NCBI GenBank assembly: GCA_028564705.1
Contig: JAPXFQ010000774.1
Coordinates: 62,001 to 126,000, forward strand
Origin: Apricaphanius iberus
Taxonomy: Eukaryota; Chordata; Actinopteri; Cyprinodontiformes; Aphaniidae
DNA: 64,000 nucleotides
Direction: 5' to 3'
Positions 53,733 to 64,000 of the stretch are shown here, piece by piece (position 1 is the first letter of the stretch; each line of letters starts with the position of its first letter). Under the pieces are notes generated by a model. That model did not search any database. It was not told the DNA's origin and saw only the letters and a program-made list of their open reading frames with translations. A program made the position numbers and the translations under genes.

Positions 53733-55095
53733 GTATGGACAGATACACCACAATATCCTCAAGTTATCTCGAATCAAAACGTTTATACAAGGTTTTCGGC
53801 ACAATATATAAAGTGACAATTTTGCAACAAGAGAAAAACATGTTTTCTTTACATTGTGATGGGTAGATAAGGCAGTATTTCTCACAAGACAACAAATCTT
53901 TCTAAAGTAAAAGTTTTCTAACATTTAGAAGCTTTGTAGAAGAAACTTTATACGCATAGCTTAAAAAAACACACATGAAAAAGACCTGGGGTCTCAAATA
54001 TAAAACTTTGTGTAGGATCCTCACTAAAACACTACTTAAGCTCAAAGAATTACTGACTCAAAGAACGATTTAGATCGACAAACCTTACTGCCCACAGCTG
54101 CATGCAATTTCCGCTTTATAAATCCCACTCTCCCTAGAAATGTGCTCAGATGATTTTGGATCATATTCCGCCTGCTACACACCCACTTTCTGCCAAAAAC
54201 ACTCAATGCAAAGTGCCTGTGAATATTCTGCATCTACTTAAGACAGCGGATATGGGGACGGGTAACCATGGGAAACTAGAGGCGCAGAAAGTGCAATGTT
54301 CAGGCATGGAAAACAGTTTTATTTCAATCAAACAATTTTTATGTGTAGCTAGCTTTTGTCAATCAAAAGGCACCCAAAGTGCTTCACAGTAAAGGACAGA
54401 AATACAGTTAGCTAACAATTGGAAAATTTGTAAACAGACAACAAAAGTAAAGAGAATCAGATAGCACAGGCAATAAAAACAAATAAGAAAAATAGAGTTT
54501 GAATTATTTGATTACTTGTTCCAGCAACAATAGGATGGAAGTAACAGCAAATTCAGACTAAATTACAGCAGAACATAATACTTTTAGCACTTCTAGATAT
54601 TTAAACCCTGACAGAAAAGTATTATCTGCACAAAATATTATTTATAGTTTACAAATAAACAGAGGAGCTGAAAGTAACACAGAGTAGATGCAGTGGTGTG
54701 GCAGCAATAACAAAGAACAAAGCATGCTACATCCAAAATGTGCTGCCAGAGGGTCTGTAGATCGAACACCGGATCCAGTTCAGCACATAGATCTATAGGA
54801 CTGCTTTAGAAAATCTATATTGGCTGATCAGTCAATCATCACTATGGACCAGGAAATCTCTAAAAACTCCCCCCATCCAGACTTGGCAGTGGTGTGATCT
54901 TGAATGAGTGCTAGCACATCCATTGTGCAGCATCATGTAGGTGTGTCAATAAAGTATTTACACATCTACACCTCACAATAAATGCACGAATAAGTGCAAT
55001 TGCTATATAATCTGAAGACATACATATGACCATAGTTGATGTAATTCTTTAAGGCAACATATTTTCATTCAGATTCTCATGTTTATTCTCAGTTA
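53733..55095. other. Intron sequence, nothing recognised
   Basis: No gene. 54040-54260 resembles decayed transposon DNA, but without a match elsewhere in the window. Confidence 0.4.
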
Positions 55096-55345
55096 AGAGA
55101 CCAGGTTGGGGGCTGACTAGGCTCAGGCCCCAGAGTGGTATTTGGGAGAATCAAAACGATTCCCAGTGGAACAGTCTGATGTATGGGCTGCAAGGGCCAG
55201 TGCACTATGGCAAGCCGAGTCGTACTACTGTGCAAAAGATGCAACTACACGAAAAAGAGTGAGAGTATTTCTGACAAGTTTGAAAAATCTCCAACTAGTA
55301 GGGGAAAATATTATCAGTATTAGTATAATAAAGAGCATGGTGTAG
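55096..55345 (+). repeat. Unnamed coding-derived repeat, longer copy
   Basis: The plus-strand frame 55142-55345 reads RFPVEQSDVWAARASALWQA, then ESYYCAKDATTRKRVRVFLT and SLKNLQLVGENI. The first part recurs at 42826-42930. The text is protein-like and conserved at two sites, which indicates a mobile element ORF fragment. I do not recognise its domain. Confidence 0.45.
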
Positions 55346-56899
55346 ACCCGCTCCATATGAAAAGCAAGTTGATTCAGCTCTAATATAGTAAAACTGATGT
55401 GAATTAATGATATGCTTTGTAAAATTGGGAGATCTGTGCTTAGAATTATGACAGTTTTAAAAAATGATTTCTTTTTAGAAGCAATCTGAAGTGAGTAGTG
55501 ATTTCACTTGTCGGTATGGAAGGAACAGGTGAGTGAATAACCAGACATTTGTTTCTACTTTAACCACTTTCTATGCCCAAATAACAACGGGACCTTATAT
55601 TTTTTTTCTTTAAAGTAAGACAATAAATACACAAAGCCCACATTTGAAAGAGACTAGAATTAAAGTAATATAATTCAGTAATATAAATCAGCAGTTCAAA
55701 ACAGACACAAAGAGCAACTTTCAAACAATTACTTTGCGTCCAATGCTGTGTGTGCCAGCATTTCTGCTCCATGTACTGTACTGCTGCCAGAGTAGGAACA
55801 GGCGCAGGGATTCATGATCCATTTTTGGCAAGAACAAAAAATGAAAAAAAAAACCACCATCATGTCAATGTTTACTATAGGTTAGAATTTCTGTGAATGA
55901 TATTCTTTTGTCATCAATAAACTTAATGTGTGTGGTGTATGTGGGCTACTCCTGCTCCAAGCATATTGAATAGACTGATTAGAGATGGGCAGACGATTCC
56001 TCTTAAAGCGTTGCAGCATACTGCCTTAACTGTACTGATGCAGGGTGTTTCTCAATGTCAAGGCGCCTGGGTAGGTGATGTGCCTTGCTTACAAGGACAT
56101 TTACCTTCCTTGGTCAAAGAAAACGGTTAAATGGAACAGACTTACCTCACGTGACCGCGGCTGCCGGCTTACGTGCTCTGTTTACGTCCTGCCCGTCGTA
56201 GTGGCATTGTAGCGTAGTAAGACTTCAGCCATGGAACTGGAAATGTATAATGACCATTTTACTTTTTTTTTACTGTGTATATGTCAGTTAAATCAAATGT
56301 GTAAGCAAATTAGTACCTGGTAGCCACCGAAGCTGCAACTACTAAGTTACTAACCAACCATTTATAACTGCTTTGAATCTTGAAAAATAATAATAATAAT
56401 TTTAAATATAGGCCTGAAAGCTAAAATTAGTTGAACCATTTAAACTAGAAATTTACCCCGAAGTAGCTGCTGCTGATTCCTACCATGCTGTATTCTGTGA
56501 AATTTTTGACCGAGAGAAGGCATCAAGGCACCTCTGATGTATCCTTGGTCAATTAGCTAAACGGCTAACAAACGGAAGACAGATGCCTCAGTAGCACATG
56601 AACTTTGGAACATGCCCTGGCGGCCTCTGATGAGCTATCTCCTAGGCAACCGGGGCGGGACCAAGGCATCAATCCCAATTTCCAGGGCATTGAGAAACAC
56701 CCACTGTGTCGATACTGTTTTGGTCTACTGACACCTGCTGGATCTAAAATAACATTGCAGGTAACCTAATTGGGAGACTCACCTAACCTACTGATTCAAT
56801 GAACTACTATATACATAATTAGGTAATTGTATTAAATTTTTTGCACTTCATTATTTCATATCATAATCCAAGTAAAAAAATAAATATTTAAAATATAAG
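55346..56899. other. Intron sequence, nothing recognised
   Basis: No gene or named repeat. Words such as GGCGCCTGGGTAGGTGATGT (56064) and GGCATCAATCCCAATTTCC (56663) could belong to a decayed transposon spanning about 56040-56700: CTGATGCAGGGTGTTTCTCAA at its left and TTGAGAAACACCCACTG at its right are inverted, so a transposon with GGGTGTTTCTCAA ends is possible. Confidence 0.4.
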
Positions 56900-57032
56900 A
56901 AATCATCTGCGATAGACTGGCGACAGTGTCTACCCCGCTTCTTGCCCTTTGACAGCTGGAGATAGGCACCAGCCCCCCCGCGACCCCTTGACGATTTTGC
57001 GGTTTAGAAAATGGATGGATGGATGGATGGAT
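56900..57032 (-). repeat. SINE-like fragment ending in (GGAT)n
   Basis: On the minus strand it starts ATCCATCCATCCATCC and continues TTTTCTAAACCGCAAAATCG and GGGGTCGCGGG. This is the inverted counterpart of the fragment at 25756-25830. Confidence 0.6.
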
Positions 57033-57146
57033 ATAAGAAATCATATGAATGTGTGTCAAAAGTGTGTAAAAAAGTGAAACTAAAGGTGATGAGGCTTATG
57101 GATTGACTTGGAGGAACGCAGTTTAAAAACTACATCAACATCGTTA

Positions 57147-57177
<31 letters not shown>

Positions 57178-57187
57178 AATTATTATA
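57147..57187. repeat. (TTA)n microsatellite
   Basis: About 12 TTA units, followed by a short imperfect extension. Confidence 0.9.
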
Positions 57188-57879
57188 AACATGTTAAATG
57201 TGGTGGCATAAAGTTAAGACATACCATTCAGTGGCAGTAAAAATAGACGCTAAAACAGCCAGCACAAACAGTTTGATGTTTAGTAAATCCTACTGCTCCT
57301 AAAACACCTACTTGTTTCCATGTTCTCCTCCCAATATTTTGCATCATCTGAAAGAAATTCCCACATTGCATATTCATCAAGGGCGAAAGCACTAACTGGA
57401 TTACATTCATCTTGTTGTGGGTTTAAGTTACTTGGGAGTGGTTAGTAAATCAGCTGCAGCATGATTTTGCGATGCTGTGTGGTTTTCACCTGTTTAAACT
57501 TTCATTTATCAGGCCGGTAGTGTTTTCCATATTCAGTAACTCTCCAAACGGGTCAGCAGATAGAAAATAACACTTGTGTACAAAGATGGGCTTTCACTTT
57601 AACACAAACTGTAGCTTTGTGTTCTTGTTGTCCGTGATTGAGAGATTATGTTTGCATATTATTATATTCAGATTTCTTTCAATGGATAAGAGATCATTTT
57701 TACAAGGTATTATTTTTAAATTCTGTCCTGCTCGGTTCTTTGTCGTTTTAGTGTGTGAACATCTCTTTTTTTATAATAACCGGGATTTTACTTTCAAGGT
57801 GACAAGGTATTATTTTATTATTATTTACTGCTCTGTGTTTTGTATTTTTACTGTGTGAGCATCTCTTTTTTTCACGAGC

Positions 57880-58160
57880 TGGGAGAGGTTAGTGCTGTGA
57901 ATGTATTTTTAAAGGGGTTTCTTTTGACGTTCCTTGTTTTTCTTCTTGGGTGTTTCTCGTCTGAGTGCTGGCCACACTTCTGTTGAGTAGGGGGTTCTTC
58001 CTGATAGACGCTGTCTGTTTGGAGGGGTACTCTGTGTTGTTGGCATCGACCTGCCAGGTTGTTGAAAATCGGATGCCATAGGCAGAGTAGTATTGTTTCT
58101 GCCATTTTCTTCCAGGTGTCGGATCTTTAATTCCATGTCCTTCATTCTTACAGTAGCAGT
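57880..58160 (-). mobile_element. Possible LINE ORF1-like fragment
   Basis: The minus-strand frame 58145-57909 reads MKDMELKIRHLEENGRNNTT, then SDFQQPGRSMPTTQSTPPN and KKKNKERQKKPL. A coiled-coil-like start followed by a Pro/Gln/Lys-rich basic tail is usual for LINE ORF1 proteins. There is no defining domain, so this is tentative. Confidence 0.35.
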
Positions 58161-58489
58161 ATGTCTTGGAGTGTGTAATCAGAGCAGAGAGCCATTTGTA
58201 GTCCTTGGTTCTTTATGAAGTGGTCCACAGTGGGGGAAAAAAAGAAAACGAGGGGAAAATCCGTCCCAGGGAGGTCGTTCAGTAGGGTGAAGAAATAAAG
58301 TAAAAAGGAAAATAAGTAGAGTATGGGTGAGGGGAGGGGAGGGGGGTTAGAGAGCAGAAGACAGCAGGAGTAGAGCAGGAGTAGAATAAAAACAGGTCCT
58401 TCTCCTTTGACACGTACTGACAGCATTCATAATTTAGTCCCAGGTATAAATCGGCTTAGTGTTAATTCCTTAGTGTTACTTGTTTTCAG

Positions 58490-59215
58490 GAGAAATGTTC
58501 AGATGTATCAGAGATGGAGAGGAAACTAAGGACAGAGAGCTGGTGGACCTCTTTGTGGCATGGTGTGGAAACAATCATCTAACCTTGAATGTGACCAAAA
58601 CAAAGGAAATAATTATGTATTTCAGAAGAAACAGGGATAAATCAATGACTGTCTCCATTATGGGAGAAGAAGTGGAGGTGGTTAAGGAGTACATATACCT
58701 CGGAGTTCACCTGGACTGAACTGGAGAATCAACAGTGAAGCTGTCTACAAGAAGGGACAGGGCAGACTGTACTTCTTCTGGAAGCTTATTTCGCTCAACG
58801 TTTTAAGCATCTTCTATAAGTCTGTTGCGGAGAGTGCTATCTCTTCCTCCATCATCTGTTGGGGTAGCAGCATCAGGGCCTGGGACTTAAAACAACTCAA
58901 CAACCTATATAGAAGGCTGGTTCTGTTCTGGGGACACCTGTGGAACATCTGAAGATGATGATATGAAGAATTGTTCCTCATAAGATAAAGAACAACCCTA
59001 AGTCTCTTCTTCATGTTACAGTCAGGAAGCAGCAGAATGTCTTCAGTTGGAGGTTTTTTCAGTTTTGCTGCAACACAGATAGGCTACAGGAGATCCATCC
59101 TGCAAACAGCCATCATTATCTACAACACCTTGAAGCACTACATAGTATGAGCTACAATAATACTTAATCCCCCCCTGTGATCAGTAAAGTATTTGAGCTG
59201 AATATTGTATTGTAT
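58490..59215 (+). mobile_element. Non-LTR LINE RT C-terminal fragment (Rex1/CR1-like)
   Basis: The frame 58480-58719 reads REL VDLFVAWCGNNHLTLNV, TKTKEIIMYFRRNRDK and VEVVKEYIYLGVHLD, the RT motifs just after the YADD box. Downstream frames give words of the terminal block (SSIICWGSSIRAWDLKQLN-like, around 58840-58900). The tail is GTATTGTATTGTA (59205-59217), a short repeat typical of this LINE group. The catalytic box itself is missing. Confidence 0.65.
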
Positions 59216-59490
59216 TGTACATTGTGTCAATATTTTTATCAATAAATATGAACTATAACCTGCATGAATGCTACGATTTGCTTGCAGTCTTGTTTACCTC
59301 TTTTCACAACAGTGATAAATGTTCCCACTGTTCCTATAAAAAATAATCCACCCACACAATTTTAAAACCTTTGTAAAATAACTGCTCAAGTAAATGTTCT
59401 TGGTGGTGACGACCTTAATATGTAATTTTTTTAACATGCATTCTTACTGTATCTCTGTGAGTCTGTGTTAATCCCTTCCTGTCTTTCCAG

Positions 59491-59588
59491 GGATGAGGGA
59501 ACATCCTCCCATATCTATTTGTGACCTTGGAGACCATATACAACGACTCAAGGCTAACGGTGGTTTACCTTTTTCACAGGAATTTCAG
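59491..59588 (+). CDS. ptprf: LAR-family RPTP exon: wedge region before D1
   Basis: The acceptor is TGTCTTTCCAG and the donor TTTCAG|GTTTGT. GG completes a Gly codon with the G of the previous exon, then come 32 codons: [20 protein letters not shown] and [12 protein letters not shown], ending in phase 0. The M-(R)-HPPI-I-(D)L-(D/E)-I-RLKAN-(D/G)-L-FSQE(Y/F) pattern is the conserved helix-turn-helix wedge that leads into phosphatase domain D1. The next exon, expected to begin near SIDPGQQF, is not in the remaining 4.4 kb. Phe for the usual Tyr in QEY is a mild change. Confidence 0.93.
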
Positions 59589-59909
59589 GTTTGTTTTAAA
59601 GTCATTTATGATTTTATGTGAGCAAAACCAACACACTCTGGCATACATATATGCATACATACACCCACACAAATTTCATTTTTGAAACAGCTTGTAATGA
59701 GCAATCTTGTGTGTTACCGTGGTGTTACTTAAGTTTATCCTCAGTAAATAGCTATAAATATTGATTACTTAGGATAGTAAGATATACAGTATGTATCTTT
59801 TTTCAGACAGGAGCTCTACTTCAGAATCACTATCTTATCAAGGAGGAAGGGAAAGTTTCCTGGTCCTCAGTTTTAGAAACGTACCTGGGTTAGGCATAAT
59901 AATAGTCAC

Positions 59910-59946
<37 letters not shown>

Positions 59947-60774
59947 TGTTTTATTTAAAGGTCCAAAATCATGCTATTTTACACCTTTTAACATCTGGGA
60001 TAGACACATATATGATAACATGTTACCTTAGGTGTTATGTAGTATTCAGTTGTCCAGAAAAAGTTATATTTTGGAGTTAGTCTTCTACCAGCAAGTAAGA
60101 CGCTTGGTTTCACTAAAATCGCACCTTCCCACCAGTGAGTGCCTGTGTGAGGCTATTTCGTTGTGTAGTCTTGAGCCCCAGCCTGGCTGCAGCTAAGCAG
60201 CATTTACAGTATTAGTAAAAAGGATGGAGAAGAACCGCTATATAACACAGACACAAAGTTTTTATGTCACGGTGACTACCTCCTCACTTACACACAATCA
60301 ACATAACAACAGTCGGGCAGAAAATCAGATAGCCAGTGTGGAGGAGACAAATATCACTTCTGTGATAGTTTAATCACACAACATCCTTTTTATTCCGACC
60401 GAAGAATAATTCTGAGATGCAACATTGACAGTTGTAGAAATATAATTATTGCAGCAGTAAGTCAATTAAGTTACTTCACAATGCAGTTATAAGTTCACAT
60501 ATGCGAGAAAGCGTCATAAATGGCTGACACATATTATCATTAGCATGTAGCTAGCATTTTGGTTTACTTACGCGAAAAACGTGTAACAAGGTTATGAGTC
60601 AGTCGTTTACCAGGATAGACTGGAGCAGCTGCTCAGAGAGAAGGTGAAGGAGGATTAGTGAGCAATGCGTGAATTAAGCCAAAAGCTTCACAGGGTTTTT
60701 TAAATAAGGAAATAGCCTTACAACATGGTTAAAAGCTTAACAAAGTAGATTTTGTAAGATAAAGGGCCTTTAAT
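59589..60774. other. Intron sequence with an (ATA)n run, otherwise unassigned
   Basis: An ATA/AAT microsatellite of about 12 units is at 59911-59945. The block 59960-60760 looks like a decayed DNA transposon, but no ends or domains are visible. Confidence 0.45.
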
Positions 60775-61045
60775 CAAATCATATCAAATCAAACTTTGTT
60801 TATAAAGCACTTTTCAAACACAGTTTCTCAAAGTGCTTTACAGATTTAAAATGACCCCACAACTCCCCAACAACCCTTCAAAAACCAAAAATCATCATCT
60901 CAACTACAACCCCTCCCAACCCAACCCATCAGCCATACACACACACACACACACTTAAAAGCTACAAAAACAGCGGGCTGAGCACAGATGAGCCAGGAAA
61001 CACCATCATGGGAGCCATCTGCATCGGCAGCAGCAGATCAGCGTT
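60775..61045 (-). mobile_element. CR1/L2-like LINE 3' tail (same family as 23105-24165)
   Basis: AAGTGCTTTACAGATTTAAA, AAAATGACCCCACAAC and CAACTACAACCCCTCCCAAC match 23130-23215, followed by a CA run and TTAAAAGC. Only the 3' end is present. Confidence 0.7.
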
Positions 61046-61854
61046 GCGGAAGTTTTGTCCTCCTCCATTCCACGCATGTACGTTGAATGCGCAGAGAGTT
61101 GCAGGGTATATTAACAATATGTGTGGATGGATGGAGGAACAATTAGAACTGCTTATATTACAGCCTACCTTCATTATTTTATGTACAGCAACACTTTGTA
61201 TACTGCTGTGTTTTTACACTACATTGTTATCACTTACGTTTTTATAAGGCAGCTTTATATATGCCTGTTTATAATATCAGCATTCTGCAAAAAACATTTG
61301 AACCAGTTAAAGCTGCATTTACCCCGTTGAATGAGGATTATTAATTGCCATATTATAGATTGTCACAATATAGCTTGCACATATTTGCAGCTGCATATTA
61401 GTCTTTCATTTTAAAAGATTATATTTTATTCTACTTTCTGAATATCATATTTTAAAACTAAAGTAAGTTCATGTTTGCTCTCTGTTTTGTTAGACAAGTC
61501 AAGATTAAAATGTTATATAATACATTTAAATAAATGTATGATTTAGATGTATTTTTCATTGAGGTTATTTGAAAAATTTAAAATATTTATATATATACTG
61601 TATATACATACAGTGTATATATAGTTTCATTCAGAACTTTCTGTGCATTTCTATGATGTTTGGTATGGGAAAGACGTATCAGTATTTAAGCCCTGATTTG
61701 GTTATCCCTAATTTAAATTAATTTATTTATTTAATGTTTCTCTTCTTTAATGTGTAATTTAAGATTTTTGGGTGATCATTTAAAAAAAAAAGTGATAAAA
61801 TCGAAATCTCAATAATATAGTTGAAAAATCGTGATATTCTATTTTTGACTGAAG
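61046..61854. other. A+T-rich intron sequence, nothing recognised
   Basis: No gene. It includes an AT-rich near-palindrome at 61589-61622 (TATATACTGTATATACATAC and GTATATA). Confidence 0.45.
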
Positions 61855-62305
61855 AGTTTGGTCAGTCAAAACTTCCAGGACAAGTCCTACAGTGGCCTGT
61901 GGGAGACGATGCTGACCAAGGAGCCATACAAGGAGGATTATAAGGTAAGCAAACACTGCTGAGTGTTTGTATGCTGCAGTGCCCTCCTATTATTGGTGGT
62001 TATAGATGAGATAAGGAAGGCCAATCTTGATCCCCCTGGAGTACTGGAGTTGGTGCAGCTGATGCTGGTGCTGCCCATTTCAGCTGCCCAGTGCGAGAGG
62101 TGCTTCTCTGCACAGAACTGCATAAAAAGCTCCAAAAGAAGCAGCCTTGCGGTCTCCACCACTGAAGATCTCATGAGGATCACCTTGGAGGGGCCAAATC
62201 TAGAGGATTAGGATCCAAGTCCTGCCTTGGACCGTTGGATGAATTCAGCAAAACGTGCCAGGCGACCAGACTATAAAAAAATTGGGACAGGGATGTTCTG
62301 TGTAT
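61855..62305 (+). mobile_element. hAT transposase C-terminal fragment (ZNF862-like)
   Basis: 61865-61945 reads SQNFQDKSYSGLWETMLTKE then PYKEDYK. After about 90 unrelated bases the frame 61990-62211 gives GVLELVQLMLVLPISAAQCE, RCFSAQNCIKSSKRSSLAV and STTEDLMRITLEG. This is the hAT dimerisation domain of ZNF862/KIAA1586-like proteins. A TAG at 62209 interrupts it, but DPSPALDRWMNSAKRARRPD follows in the same frame. The upstream catalytic part is missing. It is a domesticated-gene relative or plain transposon relic, and here clearly a fragment. Confidence 0.7.
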
Positions 62306-62399
62306 TTAATTTAATGGGATTTAATAATAAAATTGTTATTTAAGAAATTTCATATTGCTCCTAAATTTTTTTCTGTGCTCCTCGTGAAAAAGCTCAGCG

Positions 62400-63968
62400 T
62401 GCAGCCCTATTAGATCCAGTTGAACCAACACTGTCACCTTTTTAGCATCATAGTTTAATCTAAAATCATTTAAAATCTTTAAAAGAGCCGTCTCAGTGCT
62501 ATGGTTCATCCTAAAACCAGACTGAATTTTTTTTCTAAAACTTTTCTTAAAAACGGTAAGTTAGATACCGGTCGGTAATTGTTTAAATCATTAAAATCTA
62601 AATTGCTCTTCTTCAGCAGGGGCCTCACTACCACTGTTTTAAAGGCGGCAGGAAAAACCCCCGTCTGAAGGGAGCAATTCATATAGTTTAAAATCTCGTC
62701 TTTAAAAGAACCAATTGCTTTAAAAAACGGGTAGGAATAGGGTCCAAAGCGCTTGTGGTGGGCCTCACTGAGGAGAAAACTTTATCAAGGGTCCCAAGTT
62801 CTACCAGGACAAAACTGTCCAGTGTTTCCTCTGGTGAAGGCAGACACTCTGATTTGTCTAAAACCATGTTAGTTTGAGAGGATAAAATATTATATCTAAT
62901 GGTGTCTACCTTCCCTCTGAAGTGGTCTGCAAACTCTTCCCAGAGAGTGTTTCGGGGGCTTTCTGAAAAGTAATACATGAATGATTAAGAATATTGTCAA
63001 TGGTGGAAAACAGAATTTTGGGGTTGTTTTTATGTTCTGAGATGATTCTGGAAAAGTATGCATTTCTGGAATGTCTTAAAGCTTTATTGTATAAATTGAG
63101 ATGTTCTATATATATATATCTGATGATTTATTGTAATTTAAGTGTTCTTCCATTTCCTTTCTGCCACCCTGCTGTTCCTCTTTTATTTTTAAAGAGCTTC
63201 GTTTTTCCATGGTACAGTACGTTTTGAATGTATGGTTACAACTTTAAGTGGAGCCAGACGGTCGAGAGATGATTGATGATTGTAAAGGTACAGGAGGAAA
63301 CTTTTTAAAAACTTCAAAAAAATCTGCAGCCACTTCAGGGGTTACATGACGCTTTCTAACAGTTCTCACAGAGGTCTCTAATTTAATAAAACTGGTGATT
63401 TTGAAAAACACACAGTAGTGGTCAGAGATGGCCAAGTCAACAACAGAGGACACACTGGTGAACAGGCCATACGTGATGTAGGGTGTGTCCTCTGCTGTGA
63501 GTCGGCTGTATGACATGCTGGTTGAAATCCTTATAATTTAAAATATTTTAATAAAATCTGTTGATAAAGTATCTAAAAGGTTATCTATATGTAGATTAAA
63601 ACCACCAGCTAAAATTATCCTTTCATAAGAGTTGTGTAAAATTAATAAAAACTCTGAAAATTCTGGAATAAAAAATGCATTCCTTTTCGGTGGCCTATAA
63701 ACTGTGAAACATAAAACCTGAGGAGTGCTAAAAACAGAGGCAGTGTATTAAAAAGTGGTAAAATTATCAAATAAAACAGGTTTGGCGGAAAGAGTTGATG
63801 AACTAATAAAAGCAGTTCCGCCTCCCCTCTGGCTACTCCTCGTTTAATAAGAAAAGTTAAAATTAGGTGGAGAGGCCTCTGTAAGAACATCAGGGGCATG
63901 TCATAAAAAGACAATAAAATACAGTAAAATGAATGGAAGTCAATAAATGTCCTCACTAGTACAGGCAA
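62400..63968 (-). mobile_element. L2/CR1-like LINE: endonuclease end to start of RT
   Basis: Reading leftwards: 63516-63244 gives MSYSRLTAEDTPYITYGLFT and VVDLAISDHYCVFFKI, the C-terminal SDHY block of the APE endonuclease. Just before it (about 63630-63590) ILAGGFNLHIDN stands where the catalytic GDFN motif belongs, so the Asp is Gly. 62978-62688 gives LWEEFADHFRGKVDTIRYNI and PTTSALDPIPTRFLKQ, the linker. 62680-62450 has the LLKKSNLDFND and TGVFPAAFKTVVV-like RT start. The element runs to the window edge. Several stops. Confidence 0.75.
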
Positions 63969-64000
63969 AACAAGTGTGTGTGAGTATGTGTCTCCTTTAT

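Noticed and set aside
61865..61950. Possible further LAR exon (good GTAAGC donor after YKEDYK)
   Set aside because: The peptide matches hAT transposases just before their dimerisation domain, which follows in the same place; it does not match the expected start of phosphatase domain D1.

Overview
The window is eukaryotic, almost certainly teleost fish. It is intron-dominated DNA from inside one very large plus-strand gene, packed with fish-type transposable elements (Tc1/mariner, hAT, PIF/Harbinger, L2/CR1-like and I/Nimb-like LINEs, gypsy LTR elements, tRNA-derived SINEs) and microsatellites. No bacterial, operon-like or CRISPR features are present.

The host gene is a LAR-family (type IIa) receptor protein tyrosine phosphatase, most like ptprf. 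Seven exons with matching splice phases are readable on the plus strand. They are 2767-2864 and 8249-8502 (last fibronectin III domain), 22241-22322 and 27842-28045 (membrane-proximal ectodomain), 33861-34024 (transmembrane helix), 53623-53732 (juxtamembrane) and 59491-59588 (entry to the wedge before phosphatase domain D1). A possible 12-nt microexon lies at 37914-37925. Earlier Ig/FNIII exons must lie left of the window and the catalytic D1/D2 exons right of it. Introns run from about 4 to about 16 kb and hold all the mobile DNA.

Layout. 0-2.7 kb: RTE-like LINE tail split by a SINE, then a decayed Tc1/mariner. 3.2-4.05 kb: minus-strand LINE. 7.3-8.8 kb: unclassified repeat, Tc1 fragment, perfect hAT MITE. 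9.75-12.7 kb: L2-like LINE (minus) abutting a BED-finger hAT remnant. 14.5-16.7 kb: LINE and Tc1 fragments. 16.7-20.7 kb: gypsy 5' half fused to a 5'-truncated I/Nimb-like LINE. 23.1-25.6 kb: CR1/L2-like LINE, then a gypsy 3' end with a GC-rich tandem array and its LTR. 26.7-27.6 kb: repeat and LINE tail. 31.4-33.3 kb: L2-like LINE. 34-36.7 kb: SINE, A-rich repeat, old LINE interrupted by an unclassified element. 38.1-42.8 kb: two hAT-like MITEs, three Tc1 pieces and an internally deleted L2 LINE. 44.66-45.07 kb: solo LTR. 46.2-50.3 kb: LINE, mariner and Harbinger remnants. 52.0-52.9 kb: SINE split by a Harbinger MITE. 57.9-63.97 kb: LINE and hAT remnants.

No wholly new system is visible. The points most worth a second look are the apparent loss of the polybasic furin site in this LAR-family receptor, the NAGNAG acceptor and possible microexon around its transmembrane exon, a fold-back repeat just upstream of one exon, several exactly delimited insertions (TIRs plus target-site duplications), and a few repeat families seen twice or more that I cannot name. 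Family assignments come from recognising protein and DNA motifs by eye; no search was run.
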